64,000 nucleotides of DNA from Streptosporangium becharense. Its GTDB lineage: Bacteria; Actinomycetota; Actinomycetes; Streptosporangiales; Streptosporangiaceae. A program made the translations under genes and the position numbers. Positions 34,936-43,222 of this stretch are shown in pieces. The stretch is from contig NZ_JACHMP010000001.1 in assembly GCF_014204985.1 (NCBI RefSeq), positions 6,572,001 to 6,636,000 on the forward strand, in the 5' to 3' direction. The notes beneath the pieces are model-generated. The model saw only the letters and a program-made list of their open reading frames with translations. It did not search any database and was not told the DNA's origin. Within the stretch, counting starts at the first letter, position 1. Every line of letters starts with the position of its first letter.

Positions 34936-35790
34936 ATGACCGGCATCAGGCAGCTCACCGAGCAGGACCGCAGGGCTCGGGCCGAGGCCAACGAAGGACT
35001 GCCCACGCTGGCGTTCGACGCCACCACCCCGTACGACGACTACGTGGGCACCGAGGTGCTGCACCAGCTTCAGCGCCCCGTGACCGACGTCCCCGAGGAG
35101 CTCTCGTTCCTGGTGACCACCCAGGTGATGGAGCTGTACTTCGGGCTGCTCCGTTCGGAGTGGCTGCTCGCCCAGCGGCAGCTCGACGCGGACGACGCCT
35201 CCGCCGCGACCCAGACGATCCGGCGCACGGTCCGCCACTTCCAGGCGCTCAACGCCGCGTGGGCGTCGCTGAGCTGGCTCACCCCCGCCCAGTTCAACGG
35301 CTTCCGCGACGCCCTCGGCGAGGGGTCCGGCTTCCAGTCGGCGCTCTACCGCCACGTGGAGTTCCTGCTGGGCAACAAGTCCGAGGCGCTCATCCGGCCG
35401 CACCGCCGCAACCCCAGGGCCCACCGGGAGCTCGTGGAGGCGCTGCACCGGCCGAGCCTGTACGACTCCGTCCTCGCCTTCCTCGCCCGCGCCGGATACC
35501 CGATTCCCCGGGCCGTGCTGGAACGCGACCCCGTCACCGAGTACGAGCCGGACCCCGCGGTCGAGAAGGTCTGGGCCGAGGTGTACGCCGGGCCGCTGGC
35601 ACCGCTGGCCGAGGCGCTGACCGACCTGGCCGAGCAGTTCTCCGACTGGCGCTACCGGCACGTGATGGCGGTACGCCGCTCGATGGGCGCCAAGCCGGGC
35701 TCCGGTGGGTCGAACGGCCTGAGCTGGCTGGAGCGCAGCATGCGGCGGCAGGTCTTCCCCGAACTCTGGACCGCCCGCACCTTGATGTGA
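34936..35790 (+). CDS. kynA: Tryptophan 2,3-dioxygenase
   Basis: 284 residues from ATG 34936, with GGAGGAG 5 bases upstream. TPYDDYVGTEVLHQLQRP, FLVTTQVMELYFGLLRSEW, FQSALYRHVEFLLGNKSEA and WRYRHVMAVRRSMGAKPGSG are the family's core; His242 is the proximal heme ligand and GSGGS closes the substrate site. It oxidises L-tryptophan to N-formylkynurenine, the first step of the kynurenine route. Next to an Lrp regulator and a formamidase-like hydrolase, it could serve catabolism or supply kynurenine/anthranilate to a secondary metabolite. The last codons and stop are duplicated downstream. Confidence 0.96.
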   Translation: MTGIRQLTEQDRRARAEANEGLPTLAFDATTPYDDYVGTEVLHQLQRPVTDVPEELSFLVTTQVMELYFGLLRSEWLLAQRQLDADDASAATQTIRRTVRHFQALNAAWASLSWLTPAQFNGFRDALGEGSGFQSALYRHVEFLLGNKSEALIRPHRRNPRAHRELVEALHRPSLYDSVLAFLARAGYPIPRAVLERDPVTEYEPDPAVEKVWAEVYAGPLAPLAEALTDLAEQFSDWRYRHVMAVRRSMGAKPGSGGSNGLSWLERSMRRQVFPELWTARTLM

Positions 35791-35855
35791 CACCCCGGGG
35801 AGTGCCGTCCGGCCCGTTCCGGCGGCGCCGCCCGCACCCCGATGCGACACCCCGG
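35771..35855. repeat. 28-bp direct repeat; first copy contains the dioxygenase stop codon
   Basis: 35771-35798 and 35828-35855 match at 25 of 28 positions (CCGCCCGCACC--GATG-GACACCCCGG). The first copy covers the last codons (TARTLM) and the TGA stop; the second lies in the 3' untranslated region. Confidence 0.8.
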
Positions 35856-35883
35856 ACGCGGCCCGTCAGCCGGTCCGGGGCCG

Positions 35884-36738
35884 TCAGCCGGTCTGGCAGG
35901 CCGGGCACCAGAAGAGGTTGCGTCCGGCGAGCACCTCGGTGCGGACCTCGGTGCCGCACAGCAAGCACGGCAGGGCGGAGCGCCGGTAGACGTACACCTC
36001 GCCGCCGTGATCGTCGACGCGGGGCGGGCGGCCCATCGCCTCAGGGGTGTGCTCCGGCCTGACCGTGTCGATCCGGCCCACCCGCACGCCCTCGGCCATC
36101 AGCTCCACCAGGTCCGCCCAGATCGCCGCCCACCGCTCGCGGCCCAGGTCGCACCCGCGACGCGACGGATCGACGCCCTGCCGGAACAGCGCCTCCGCCC
36201 GGTAGATGTTGCCCACCCCGGCGACGACCGACTGGTCCATCAGCAGCACGCCGATCGAGGCGCGGCTGCGGCTGATCCGCCGCCATGCCGACTCGGGGTC
36301 GGCGTCCGCGCGCAACGGGTCGGGCCCCAGCCTGGTGTGCAGCGCCTTCTTCCCGACCGGGTCGAGCAGCTCGCAGACGTTGGGGCCGCGCAGGTCGGCG
36401 TACTCGCCGGGCTTGCCCGGCTCCCCGGTCTCCCCGGTCTCCCCGGGCTCTCCGGTGGCGCTCAGGCGCAGCCGGACGGCGCCCGTCGGCGCGGGCGCGG
36501 GCAGCGGGCCGAAGGTGTACTTGCCGTAGATGCCCAGGTGGATGTGGAGCCACCGCTCGTCGTCGAAACCGAGCAGCAGGTGCTTGCCGTGGGCGTCGGC
36601 CTCCACGAGCACCCGGCCGTCGATCAGCAGCGCTCCGGCGGCGAACCTGCCCTGCGGGCTCTCGGCGCGCACGGTCCGGCCGGCGAACGCCCGGCGATGC
36701 TCGGCGGCGAGACGATGGATGGTGTGTCCTTCAGGCAT
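35884..36738 (-). CDS. Fpg/Nei family DNA glycosylase
   Basis: 284 residues from ATG 36738; the upstream ATG at 36747 would bury the catalytic Pro2. MPEGHTIHRLA gives the Pro2/Glu3 Schiff-base machinery; Lys near 52 is in VEADAHGKHLLL; the helix-two-turn-helix is SVVAGVGNIYRAEALF; the zinc finger is C-x2-C-x16-C-x2-C at the end. It excises oxidised bases and cuts the strand (base excision repair); the MPEGHT start suits the Nei-type subgroup. A collagen-like insert (GEPGETGETGEPGKPGEY, about residues 96-113) is unusual. DUF2809 lies 10 bases upstream in the same operon. Confidence 0.93.
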   Translation of the reverse strand: MPEGHTIHRLAAEHRRAFAGRTVRAESPQGRFAAGALLIDGRVLVEADAHGKHLLLGFDDERWLHIHLGIYGKYTFGPLPAPAPTGAVRLRLSATGEPGETGETGEPGKPGEYADLRGPNVCELLDPVGKKALHTRLGPDPLRADADPESAWRRISRSRASIGVLLMDQSVVAGVGNIYRAEALFRQGVDPSRRGCDLGRERWAAIWADLVELMAEGVRVGRIDTVRPEHTPEAMGRPPRVDDHGGEVYVYRRSALPCLLCGTEVRTEVLAGRNLFWCPACQTG

Positions 36739-36748
36739 GGCCCGCACA

Positions 36749-37177
36749 TCATACGGGGCGTCCGCCGGTGCCCGGCGGGACCTCGACCGGCCGTCCCGGC
36801 CGGCGGCGCCGCAACGGGGTGTGGACCGCGGCGGCGAAGGCCGCCCCGGCCGCGTACGCCACCAGGTCGGCCGCGCCGAACGTGCTGCCGAGCACCAGCC
36901 GGGCCACGACGCTCACCTCCGACAGCGCCGCGGGCACCGGCGTCAGCTGGGCGAACTCGACCGCCCAGCTGAAGGCGAGGGCCCCGAGCGCCACCCGGGA
37001 TGGTGACAGGCGGGGCAGCAGGAACACGATCAGCGCGTAGACCAGCACGGTGTAGAGGGCGTCGCCCGCGTACTTGCCGAACCAGCCGCCGGTGACCGCG
37101 CGGACCGTCAGCCCGGCGGCGACGGTCAGGCACGCCGTCAGCGCGGCGAGCAGGCGGGTACGGAGAACGGGCGACAC
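36749..37177 (-). CDS. DUF2809 family membrane protein
   Basis: 142 residues, about four hydrophobic helices: LLAALTACLTVAAGLTVRAV, YAGDALYTVLVYALIVFLLP, RVALGALAFSWAVEFAQLTP and AADLVAYAAGAAFAAAV. The pattern GKYAGDALYTVLVY ... FSWAVEFAQL ... LGSTFGAADLVAYAAG is the DUF2809 signature (related to VanZ-like folds). Function unknown. Complete. Cotranscribed with the downstream glycosylase gene (10-base gap). Confidence 0.85.
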   Translation of the reverse strand: MSPVLRTRLLAALTACLTVAAGLTVRAVTGGWFGKYAGDALYTVLVYALIVFLLPRLSPSRVALGALAFSWAVEFAQLTPVPAALSEVSVVARLVLGSTFGAADLVAYAAGAAFAAAVHTPLRRRRPGRPVEVPPGTGGRPV

Positions 37178-37211
37178 CCGCCCACAATAGCGATCACCGG
37201 CCGGAACGGGG

Positions 37212-37529
37212 TCAGGAGGGGAGCTTCCAGGCCACCGGCAGGCCCTTGCCCGCCCCCTCCTGCGAGTAGTCGTGCGTGACCTCCAGCATCTCCGTCATCC
37301 GGGCCTGCCAGGCGATGTTCACCGGCAGGTCGGCCAGGGACGACAGCAGCGCCTCGTAGTCGTCACACTCGATCACGTGGAACAGGTCCTGGCCGCTGCG
37401 CCAGATCGTCCACTCGTGCGCGCCACCCTTCTTGATGGCCTCCACCAGCTCGGCGGGCACCTGTCGGTGCGCCTGCTCGTACTCCGACTCCCTGCCCGGC
37501 TTGAGCCGGGTGTGCAACGCGACGCGCAT
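37212..37529 (-). CDS. rhaM: L-rhamnose mutarotase family protein
   Basis: 105 residues with a strong GGAGG 6 bases before the ATG. MRVALHTRLKPGRESEYEQA, the conserved His in HEWTIWRSGQDLFHVIECDD and the C-terminal region ending in VAWKL match the L-rhamnose/L-fucose mutarotase (DUF718) family, a ferredoxin-like fold that interconverts anomers of the sugar. No rhamnose isomerase or kinase is adjacent, so the physiological sugar is uncertain. It stands alone, 63 bases upstream of the M1 peptidase stop. Confidence 0.9.
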   Translation of the reverse strand: MRVALHTRLKPGRESEYEQAHRQVPAELVEAIKKGGAHEWTIWRSGQDLFHVIECDDYEALLSSLADLPVNIAWQARMTEMLEVTHDYSQEGAGKGLPVAWKLPS

Positions 37530-37592
37530 GCCGTACCTCCGTTGACGTCGTAGACCGTTATAGCAGTGGTCCGATGTATGTGCCGGGGCGGG

Positions 37593-38885
37593 TCAGGGCA
37601 GCGCGGGCAGGCGGGTGTCGTGCAGCCAGGCGGAGAACAGCCCGTCCACCGCGGCGGTGGTGCGGCGCGCGGCCAGCGCGGTGAACGCCTCGGTGGTGAC
37701 GGTCCCGTGCCTGTGCCCGGCCGTCCACTCGCGGAGCAGCGCGAAGAACGCGTCGTCACCCATGGTGCGCCGGAGCGCGTGCAGGGTGAGCGCGCCGCGT
37801 TTGTAGACGCGGTCGTCGAACAGGCGCCGCGGGCCGGGATCGGCGAGGACGAAGTTCTGTGGGAGCGCCGCGAGCCTGCGATGCCAGCGAAGCGCGTGAT
37901 CATCGGATGACAGGCCGCCGGAGACCTCCGACCAGATCCACTCCGCGTAGGTGGCGAACCCCTCGTGCAGCCAGATGCCGCGCCAGTCGGCCACCGTCAG
38001 GCTGTTGCCGAACCACTGGTGGGCCAGCTCGTGGGCGACCAGCCGCTCCTCGCCCCGCCTGCCGTCCACGTGGTTCCTGCCGAAGATCGACATGCCCTGC
38101 GCCTCGACCGGGATCTCCAGCTCGTCGTCCACGACCACGACGGTGTACGACCCGAACGGGTAGGGCCCGAACCGCTCGCCGAAGACCTCCATCATCCGGG
38201 CCTGCCGCTCGAAGTCGTGCCGCACCCGCGAGGCGTGCCGGGCGGGGAACGCCAGGCGCATCCCCGGGGCCGGTTCCGCCAGCTGGTAGCGGCCGATCTG
38301 CACACTCGCCAGGTAGGCGGCCATCGGCTCGCGCTGCTCGTACACCCAGGTGGTCGCCGACGCCGCCCGCCGTCGGGAGACGGGCTCGCCGTTGGCGATC
38401 ACCTGGTACGCCGAGGCGGCGGTCACCGAGAACCGGTAGGAGGCCTTGTCGTCGGGCCGGTCGTTGCACGGGAACCACGACGGGGCGCCGATCGGCTGGC
38501 TGGCCACGATGACGCCGTCGGTCAGCTGCTCCCAGCCGAGCCCGCCCCAGTGGCTGTTCACCGGCCGGGGCGTGCCCGCGTAGCGCACCTCGATCGTGAA
38601 CGTGCCCGGCCACAGCCGCAGCGGCGCCAGGTGAAGCTTGCCGTCACGGTGGGTGAAGCGCACGCCTACGCCGTCGACCAGCACCGCGCTCACCCGGAAC
38701 GCCCCCAGATCCAGGGCGAGCCGGGTCAGCGGCCGGAGCGCCACCGCCGAGATGCGCGCGACCCCGCCCAGGCGGTTCGGGCCGATCCGGTAGTCGAGGG
38801 AGAGGTCGTAGTGCGCCACCCGGTAACCGTCGTCGCCGTGCGTGGGGAAGTAGAGCCGTGGGGCAGGGGTCGTGCTCAGAACCAC
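37593..38885 (-). CDS. M1 family zinc metallopeptidase (short form)
   Basis: 430 residues from GTG 38885, with GAGGAAA about 7 bases upstream; the longer frame to 39032 translates the repeat region and is unlikely. The N-terminal beta domain (YDLSLDYRIGPNRLGGVA) carries the M1 fold; exopeptidase-like EAQGMSIFG replaces the usual GAMEN loop; zinc site HELAHQWFG (about 285-293) with WLHEGFATYAEW. The ERAP1-like C-terminal half of PepN is absent, as in short actinobacterial M1 proteins. No signal peptide. It directly follows the Pls-like synthetase on the same strand; since M1-type enzymes degrade epsilon-poly-lysine in Streptomyces, a role in product turnover or self-protection is a reasonable inference. 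Confidence 0.87.
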   Translation of the reverse strand: MVLSTTPAPRLYFPTHGDDGYRVAHYDLSLDYRIGPNRLGGVARISAVALRPLTRLALDLGAFRVSAVLVDGVGVRFTHRDGKLHLAPLRLWPGTFTIEVRYAGTPRPVNSHWGGLGWEQLTDGVIVASQPIGAPSWFPCNDRPDDKASYRFSVTAASAYQVIANGEPVSRRRAASATTWVYEQREPMAAYLASVQIGRYQLAEPAPGMRLAFPARHASRVRHDFERQARMMEVFGERFGPYPFGSYTVVVVDDELEIPVEAQGMSIFGRNHVDGRRGEERLVAHELAHQWFGNSLTVADWRGIWLHEGFATYAEWIWSEVSGGLSSDDHALRWHRRLAALPQNFVLADPGPRRLFDDRVYKRGALTLHALRRTMGDDAFFALLREWTAGHRHGTVTTEAFTALAARRTTAAVDGLFSAWLHDTRLPALP

Positions 38886-38925
38886 GCTGGATTTCCTCTG
38901 TGATGTCCGGTGCCACGGGATGTCC

Positions 38926-39050
38926 GGTGCCGGTCCCATTCTCGCCGGGCCGGCCTCCGCGATGGGATACCCGGTGCCGGTCCCGTTCTCGCCGGGCCGG
39001 CCTCTGCGGCGGGTGTCCGGTGCCGGTCCCATTCTCGCCGGGTCAGCCTC
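38926..39050. repeat. 46-47-bp tandem repeat, three copies, reaching the synthetase stop codon
   Basis: GGTGCCGGTCCCATTCTCGC begins copies at 38926, 38973 (one base change) and 39019. The third copy contains the stop codon of the Pls-like gene (39043-39045). It fills the gap between that gene and the M1 peptidase. Confidence 0.85.
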
Positions 39051-42000
39051 CCGCGGTCCACGCCGCGATCGGGTTGCCGAACCAGCGGGTCCCGGCCGGC
39101 ACGGACTCGCCGCGCATCACCAGTGAGGCCGGGCCGACCGTGGTGTTCTCCCCGATCGCCGCCGCGGGCAGGACCACCCCGTGCGGGCCGAGCGTCGCCC
39201 CCCGGTCCAGGGTCACGGTGTCGACGCTCATGACCCGGTCGTGGAACAGGTGGGTCTGCAGCACGCAGCCCCGGTTCACCGTCGCGCCGTCGCCCAGGGA
39301 GACCAGGTCGATCTCCGGCAGCCAGTAGGTCTCGCACCACACGCCGCGGCCCACGCGCGCGCCGAGCGAACGCAGCCACAGGTTCAGCGGCGCCGTCCCC
39401 AGCCAGCGCTGCGCGAACCAGGGGGCGGCCAGCACCTCCACGAAGGTGTCGGCCAGCTCGTTGCGCCACACGAACGAGCTCCACAGCGGCCGGTCGCCCA
39501 CCGCGATCCGGCCGACCAACGCCCACTTGGCCGCGGTGGCGACCGACGCGGCGAGCACCCCGCCGCCGAGCACCGCCACGCCCGACAGCGCCGCCGCCGC
39601 GGCGAACCCGTACGCTTCGGCCAGCCACCTCACGGCCGCCACCACGAGCACGGCCACCGCGACCGTGCACATCACCGGGATGATCCGGCACACCTCGACG
39701 GCGGCGCGGGCGACCCGCAGCCGTGGCGGCGGGTCGTAGGTCCGGCCGCGATCGACCTCCTCGGTCGCCCGGCGCAGCTCCACCGGAGGCATGCCCAGGT
39801 ACGACGAACCGGCCTTGGCCTTCTTCGGCGCAGCCGACAACACCGCCACCAGGCCGTCCTTGGGCACCTTGCGGCCCGGCGCGGTCATCCCCGAGTTGCC
39901 GAGGAACGCCCGCTTGCCGATCCGCACGTGATCCACCCGCAGCCGCCCGCCCTCCAGCTCGTACGGGGCCACCATCGTGTCGTCGGCGAGGAAGGCGCCG
40001 TCGCCGACGGAGGTCATCGACGGCAGCGCCAGCACCGTGGACAGCTCCACGTCCCGGCCGACCCTCATCCCCAGCGCCCGCAGCCAGGCGGGGGTGAGAG
40101 TGCTCGCGTACAGCGGGAACAGCCACACCCGCGCCATCGACATCAGCAGGCCCGTCGCCCACGCCTGCCACGCCTGGCGGCTGTGCACCGGGTGCTGGCC
40201 CGCGTGCAGGCCGACGGCCAGCAGCCGCACCGAGACGACGGTCAGCAACGCCAGACAGGCCGTCCAGACGACGGTGGCCGCGGGCACCCGGGCCAGGACA
40301 CCGGCCAGGGACGGCGTGCCGTCCGGCAGCACGGCCAGGGCGGGCAGCGCCGCGATCACCGGGACGAGGCCGATCACCTGCGCGGACAGGCCGTAGACCC
40401 CCGCCCAGACCCGCGAACGCGGCGGCCGCTCACCGGGCGTCTGACGGGCCTTGCCCATCCGGCTGGCCGGCACGCCCGCCCAGCGCTCCCCGGACGGGAT
40501 CGGACCCGCCACCGCCGAACCGGGCGCCACCTGGGCGTTCTTGCCGATCCGCGCGCCGGGGAACAGCGTCGTCCTGGCCCCGACCGTGGCCGAGGCCCCG
40601 ATCTTGATCTCGCCGACGTGCACCCGGTCACCGTCGATCCAGTAGCCGCCCAGGTCGACCTCCGGCTCGACCGCCGCGTACCTGCCCAGCTTGAGCATCC
40701 CGGTGACCGGCGGCATCGAGTGCAGGTCCGCGTCGTCGCCGACCTGGGCGCCGAGCGCCCGCGCGTAGTGGGTGAGCCACGGAGCGCAGGCCATCTCGCC
40801 CACGCCCAGCCGTTCGGCGAGCTGCTCGGCGAACCAGAGCCGCAGATGCGTGCCCCCGCCGCGGGGGTACGTGCCGGGTCTCAGCCCGCGCAGCAGCAGC
40901 CGGGCGGCGCCCGCCGCCAGCGCGATCCGCCCGGCGGGGGAGACGAACAGCAGCGCGCCGGCCAGCACCCACCACCACGAGACGGCCGGTGCCCAGGCCG
41001 GACCCGCCAGGTTGCCGAGCGCGGCCAGCGCGACCACCCAGCGCAGCGCGCCGGCGCTGAGCAGCGGCACGGTGAGCGCCGCCTGCGCCAGCGCCGCACG
41101 GCGCGGCATCGGCGTGACGACCCGGTCGGTCGTCGCCACCTCCGGGGCGTCCAGCGCGGACAGGTGCTCGGCGAGCCGGGGCAGCGTCGGGTGGTCGTAG
41201 ACGTCGCCGACGGTGACCGCCGGATACCGGGCCCGCAGCGCCGAGACCAGCCGGGCCGCGGCGAGGCTCGTGCCGCCCTCGGCGAAGAAGTCGCCCTCGA
41301 CGCCGCCGAGGATGTCCAGCCAGCGCTCCGCCACCCACGGGTCGACGCCGGGCACCGTGTCCCCGGCCGGGTCGGCCTTCTCGGCGAGCGGCCACGGCAG
41401 GGCGTCCCGGTCGATCTTCCCGGAGGTGCGCGTGGGCAGGTCGTCCACCAGCGCGATCCGCGGGACCAGCGCGGCGGGCAGGCTCTCGCGGAGCCGGTCC
41501 CTGGCGTCGGCCTGGTCGAAGTCCTCGCCCGGTACGACGTAGCCGACCAGGAGTTGGTGCCCGCCGCCGGTCGTGCGGACCGCCGCGGCCGCCCCGGCGA
41601 CCCCCGGAAGGGCCCGCAGCGCCGCGTCCACCTCGCCCAGCTCGATCCTGCGTCCGCCGAGCTTGATCTGCTCGTCCGCCCGCCCGACGAAGAGCAGCCC
41701 CTCCGGCTCGGCCCGCACCAGGTCGCCGCTGCGGTAGGCCCGCTCCCAGCCGAGGGACTCCAGCGGGGCGTACTTCTCGGCGTCCTTGACCGGGTCGAGG
41801 TACCGGGCCAGCCCGGCCCCGCCGATGACCAGCTCACCCGTCTCACCCATGGCCACCGGTCCGCCGTCCGCGCCGACGACCGCCAGGTCCCAGCCGGCCA
41901 GCGGCAGTCCGATCCGCACCGGTCCCTCACCGGTCAGCGGCGCCGCGCACGCCACGACCGTCGCCTCGGTCGGACCGTAGGTGTTCCACACCTCCCGCCC

Positions 42001-42921
42001 CGGCACGGCCAGACGTTCGGCCAGCTCGGGCGGGCACGCCTCACCGCCGAAGATCAGCAGCCGTACGTCGTCGAGCGTCTCCACCGGCCAGAGCGCGGCC
42101 AGGGTCGGCACCGTCGACACCACCGTGATGCCCATCTCCATGAGCCACGGCCCGAGGTCCATGCCGGTCCGCACCAGCGCCCGGGGCGCGGGGACCAGGC
42201 AGGCGCCGTGCCGCCAGGCCAGCCACATCTCCTCGCAGGAGGCGTCGAAGGCCACCGACAGCCCGGCCAGCACCCGGTCGCCGGGGCCGAGCGGCTCCCG
42301 GGTGAGGAAGATCCGCGCCTCCGCGTCCACGAACGCCGCCGCGTTGCGGTGCGTCACCGCCACGCCCTTGGGCTTGCCGGTGGACCCGGAGGTGAAGATG
42401 ATCCACGCGTCGTCCTCCGGCCTGACCCGCCCGTCCTCCGGCCCCGCCTGGCGGTCGGCACCGTTGCCCGCGGGGGCTGCCGGGCCACCGGGAGGGAGGA
42501 CACCGAGGTCGTAAGGGACGATCTTCCCGCCGTCGCCGATGACCGCGCGCACGCCGGCCTCGCCGAAGACCAGCTCGGCCCGTTCCTCCGGATCGTCGGC
42601 GTCCACCGGGACGTAGGCGGCACCGGCGGTGAGGACGGCGATGATCGCGACGTACAGGCCGACGCTGCCCGACGGGATCCGCACCCCGACCCGGTCACCG
42701 CGTCCGACGCCCGCCTCCCGCAGTTCCAGGGCCAGCCGCCCGGCCTCGTCCCGTAGGCCGGTGTAGTCGAGACGGGTCCGCCCGTCGTCGAGAGCGAGAG
42801 CGTGGGGGTGGTCCCGGACGGTCCGGTCGAGGATGTCGAGCAGGGTTCTGGCCTGCGGTGCGCGGCCTCCCAGCAGCAGCGCTCGCGTCGGTGCCTCGGT
42901 GTCGGCCGGTGACGAAATCAC
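39043..42921 (-). CDS. Membrane NRPS of the Pls (poly-amino-acid synthetase) architecture
   Basis: 1292 residues, GTG start with GGGGGAA. Adenylation domain about 25-510 (IIFTSGSTGKPKGVAVTH, GELVIGGAGLARYL, YRSGDLVR, LPTRTSGKIDRDAL), thiolation domain 525-590 (FFAEGGTSL, Ser552), then six transmembrane helices (about 612-636, 648-677, 841-865, 881-905, 1080-1100, 1105-1134) separating three related soluble beta-helix-like domains. There is no condensation or thioesterase domain. This is the layout of epsilon-poly-L-lysine synthetase (1319 residues), which links amino acids by isopeptide bonds. By hand alignment to GrsA the specificity residues are D226 A227 E230 S269 I290 G292 T314 V322 V323 K502, suggestive of lysine or another basic amino acid. 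Membrane located; the M1 peptidase follows. Confidence 0.88.
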   Translation of the reverse strand: MISSPADTEAPTRALLLGGRAPQARTLLDILDRTVRDHPHALALDDGRTRLDYTGLRDEAGRLALELREAGVGRGDRVGVRIPSGSVGLYVAIIAVLTAGAAYVPVDADDPEERAELVFGEAGVRAVIGDGGKIVPYDLGVLPPGGPAAPAGNGADRQAGPEDGRVRPEDDAWIIFTSGSTGKPKGVAVTHRNAAAFVDAEARIFLTREPLGPGDRVLAGLSVAFDASCEEMWLAWRHGACLVPAPRALVRTGMDLGPWLMEMGITVVSTVPTLAALWPVETLDDVRLLIFGGEACPPELAERLAVPGREVWNTYGPTEATVVACAAPLTGEGPVRIGLPLAGWDLAVVGADGGPVAMGETGELVIGGAGLARYLDPVKDAEKYAPLESLGWERAYRSGDLVRAEPEGLLFVGRADEQIKLGGRRIELGEVDAALRALPGVAGAAAAVRTTGGGHQLLVGYVVPGEDFDQADARDRLRESLPAALVPRIALVDDLPTRTSGKIDRDALPWPLAEKADPAGDTVPGVDPWVAERWLDILGGVEGDFFAEGGTSLAAARLVSALRARYPAVTVGDVYDHPTLPRLAEHLSALDAPEVATTDRVVTPMPRRAALAQAALTVPLLSAGALRWVVALAALGNLAGPAWAPAVSWWWVLAGALLFVSPAGRIALAAGAARLLLRGLRPGTYPRGGGTHLRLWFAEQLAERLGVGEMACAPWLTHYARALGAQVGDDADLHSMPPVTGMLKLGRYAAVEPEVDLGGYWIDGDRVHVGEIKIGASATVGARTTLFPGARIGKNAQVAPGSAVAGPIPSGERWAGVPASRMGKARQTPGERPPRSRVWAGVYGLSAQVIGLVPVIAALPALAVLPDGTPSLAGVLARVPAATVVWTACLALLTVVSVRLLAVGLHAGQHPVHSRQAWQAWATGLLMSMARVWLFPLYASTLTPAWLRALGMRVGRDVELSTVLALPSMTSVGDGAFLADDTMVAPYELEGGRLRVDHVRIGKRAFLGNSGMTAPGRKVPKDGLVAVLSAAPKKAKAGSSYLGMPPVELRRATEEVDRGRTYDPPPRLRVARAAVEVCRIIPVMCTVAVAVLVVAAVRWLAEAYGFAAAAALSGVAVLGGGVLAASVATAAKWALVGRIAVGDRPLWSSFVWRNELADTFVEVLAAPWFAQRWLGTAPLNLWLRSLGARVGRGVWCETYWLPEIDLVSLGDGATVNRGCVLQTHLFHDRVMSVDTVTLDRGATLGPHGVVLPAAAIGENTTVGPASLVMRGESVPAGTRWFGNPIAAWTAGG

Positions 42922-43222
42922 GATCTTCCCCCTGTACGAAAGGCCGCTCCGGCCCCGGGACAGCCTACGTGCACAGGGTTAACGGTTTCCGCACACGTCC
43001 GGATACGTCGGGTTAACCCTGCTCACCACCGTGATCCACTCGTTCCGCCGGTTGAGCTGCCATGATCCACTCCTCTCGCCGCCCGGGAAGACTCCGGTCA
43101 CGTCCGCGAGAGGCGACCGGGTCGCGGGCCGGCGGTCCGCCCACCGCCCGGGAGGCGTGCCCCTGCCCGGGGCGACTCCGTCCGGGAACCTCGGCGTCGC
43201 CCGGCGTCTCCTCCGCCCGGCG
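42922..43222. other. 301-base upstream region of the Pls-like gene, with an inverted repeat
   Basis: Holds CAGGGTTAAC (42974-42983) and its exact complement GTTAACCCTG (43012-43021), 28 bases apart; the second overlaps the 8-bp palindrome GGTTAACC. They lie 53-100 bases before the start codon, so an operator for the synthetase promoter is plausible. TGATCCACTC also occurs twice near 43032 and 43063. No gene seen. Confidence 0.5.

Noticed and set aside
39181..42756. A 1191-codon plus-strand frame opposite the Pls-like synthetase
   Set aside because: Antisense mirror frame rich in Arg/Gln/His with no motif; the minus strand holds all adenylation motifs and helices.
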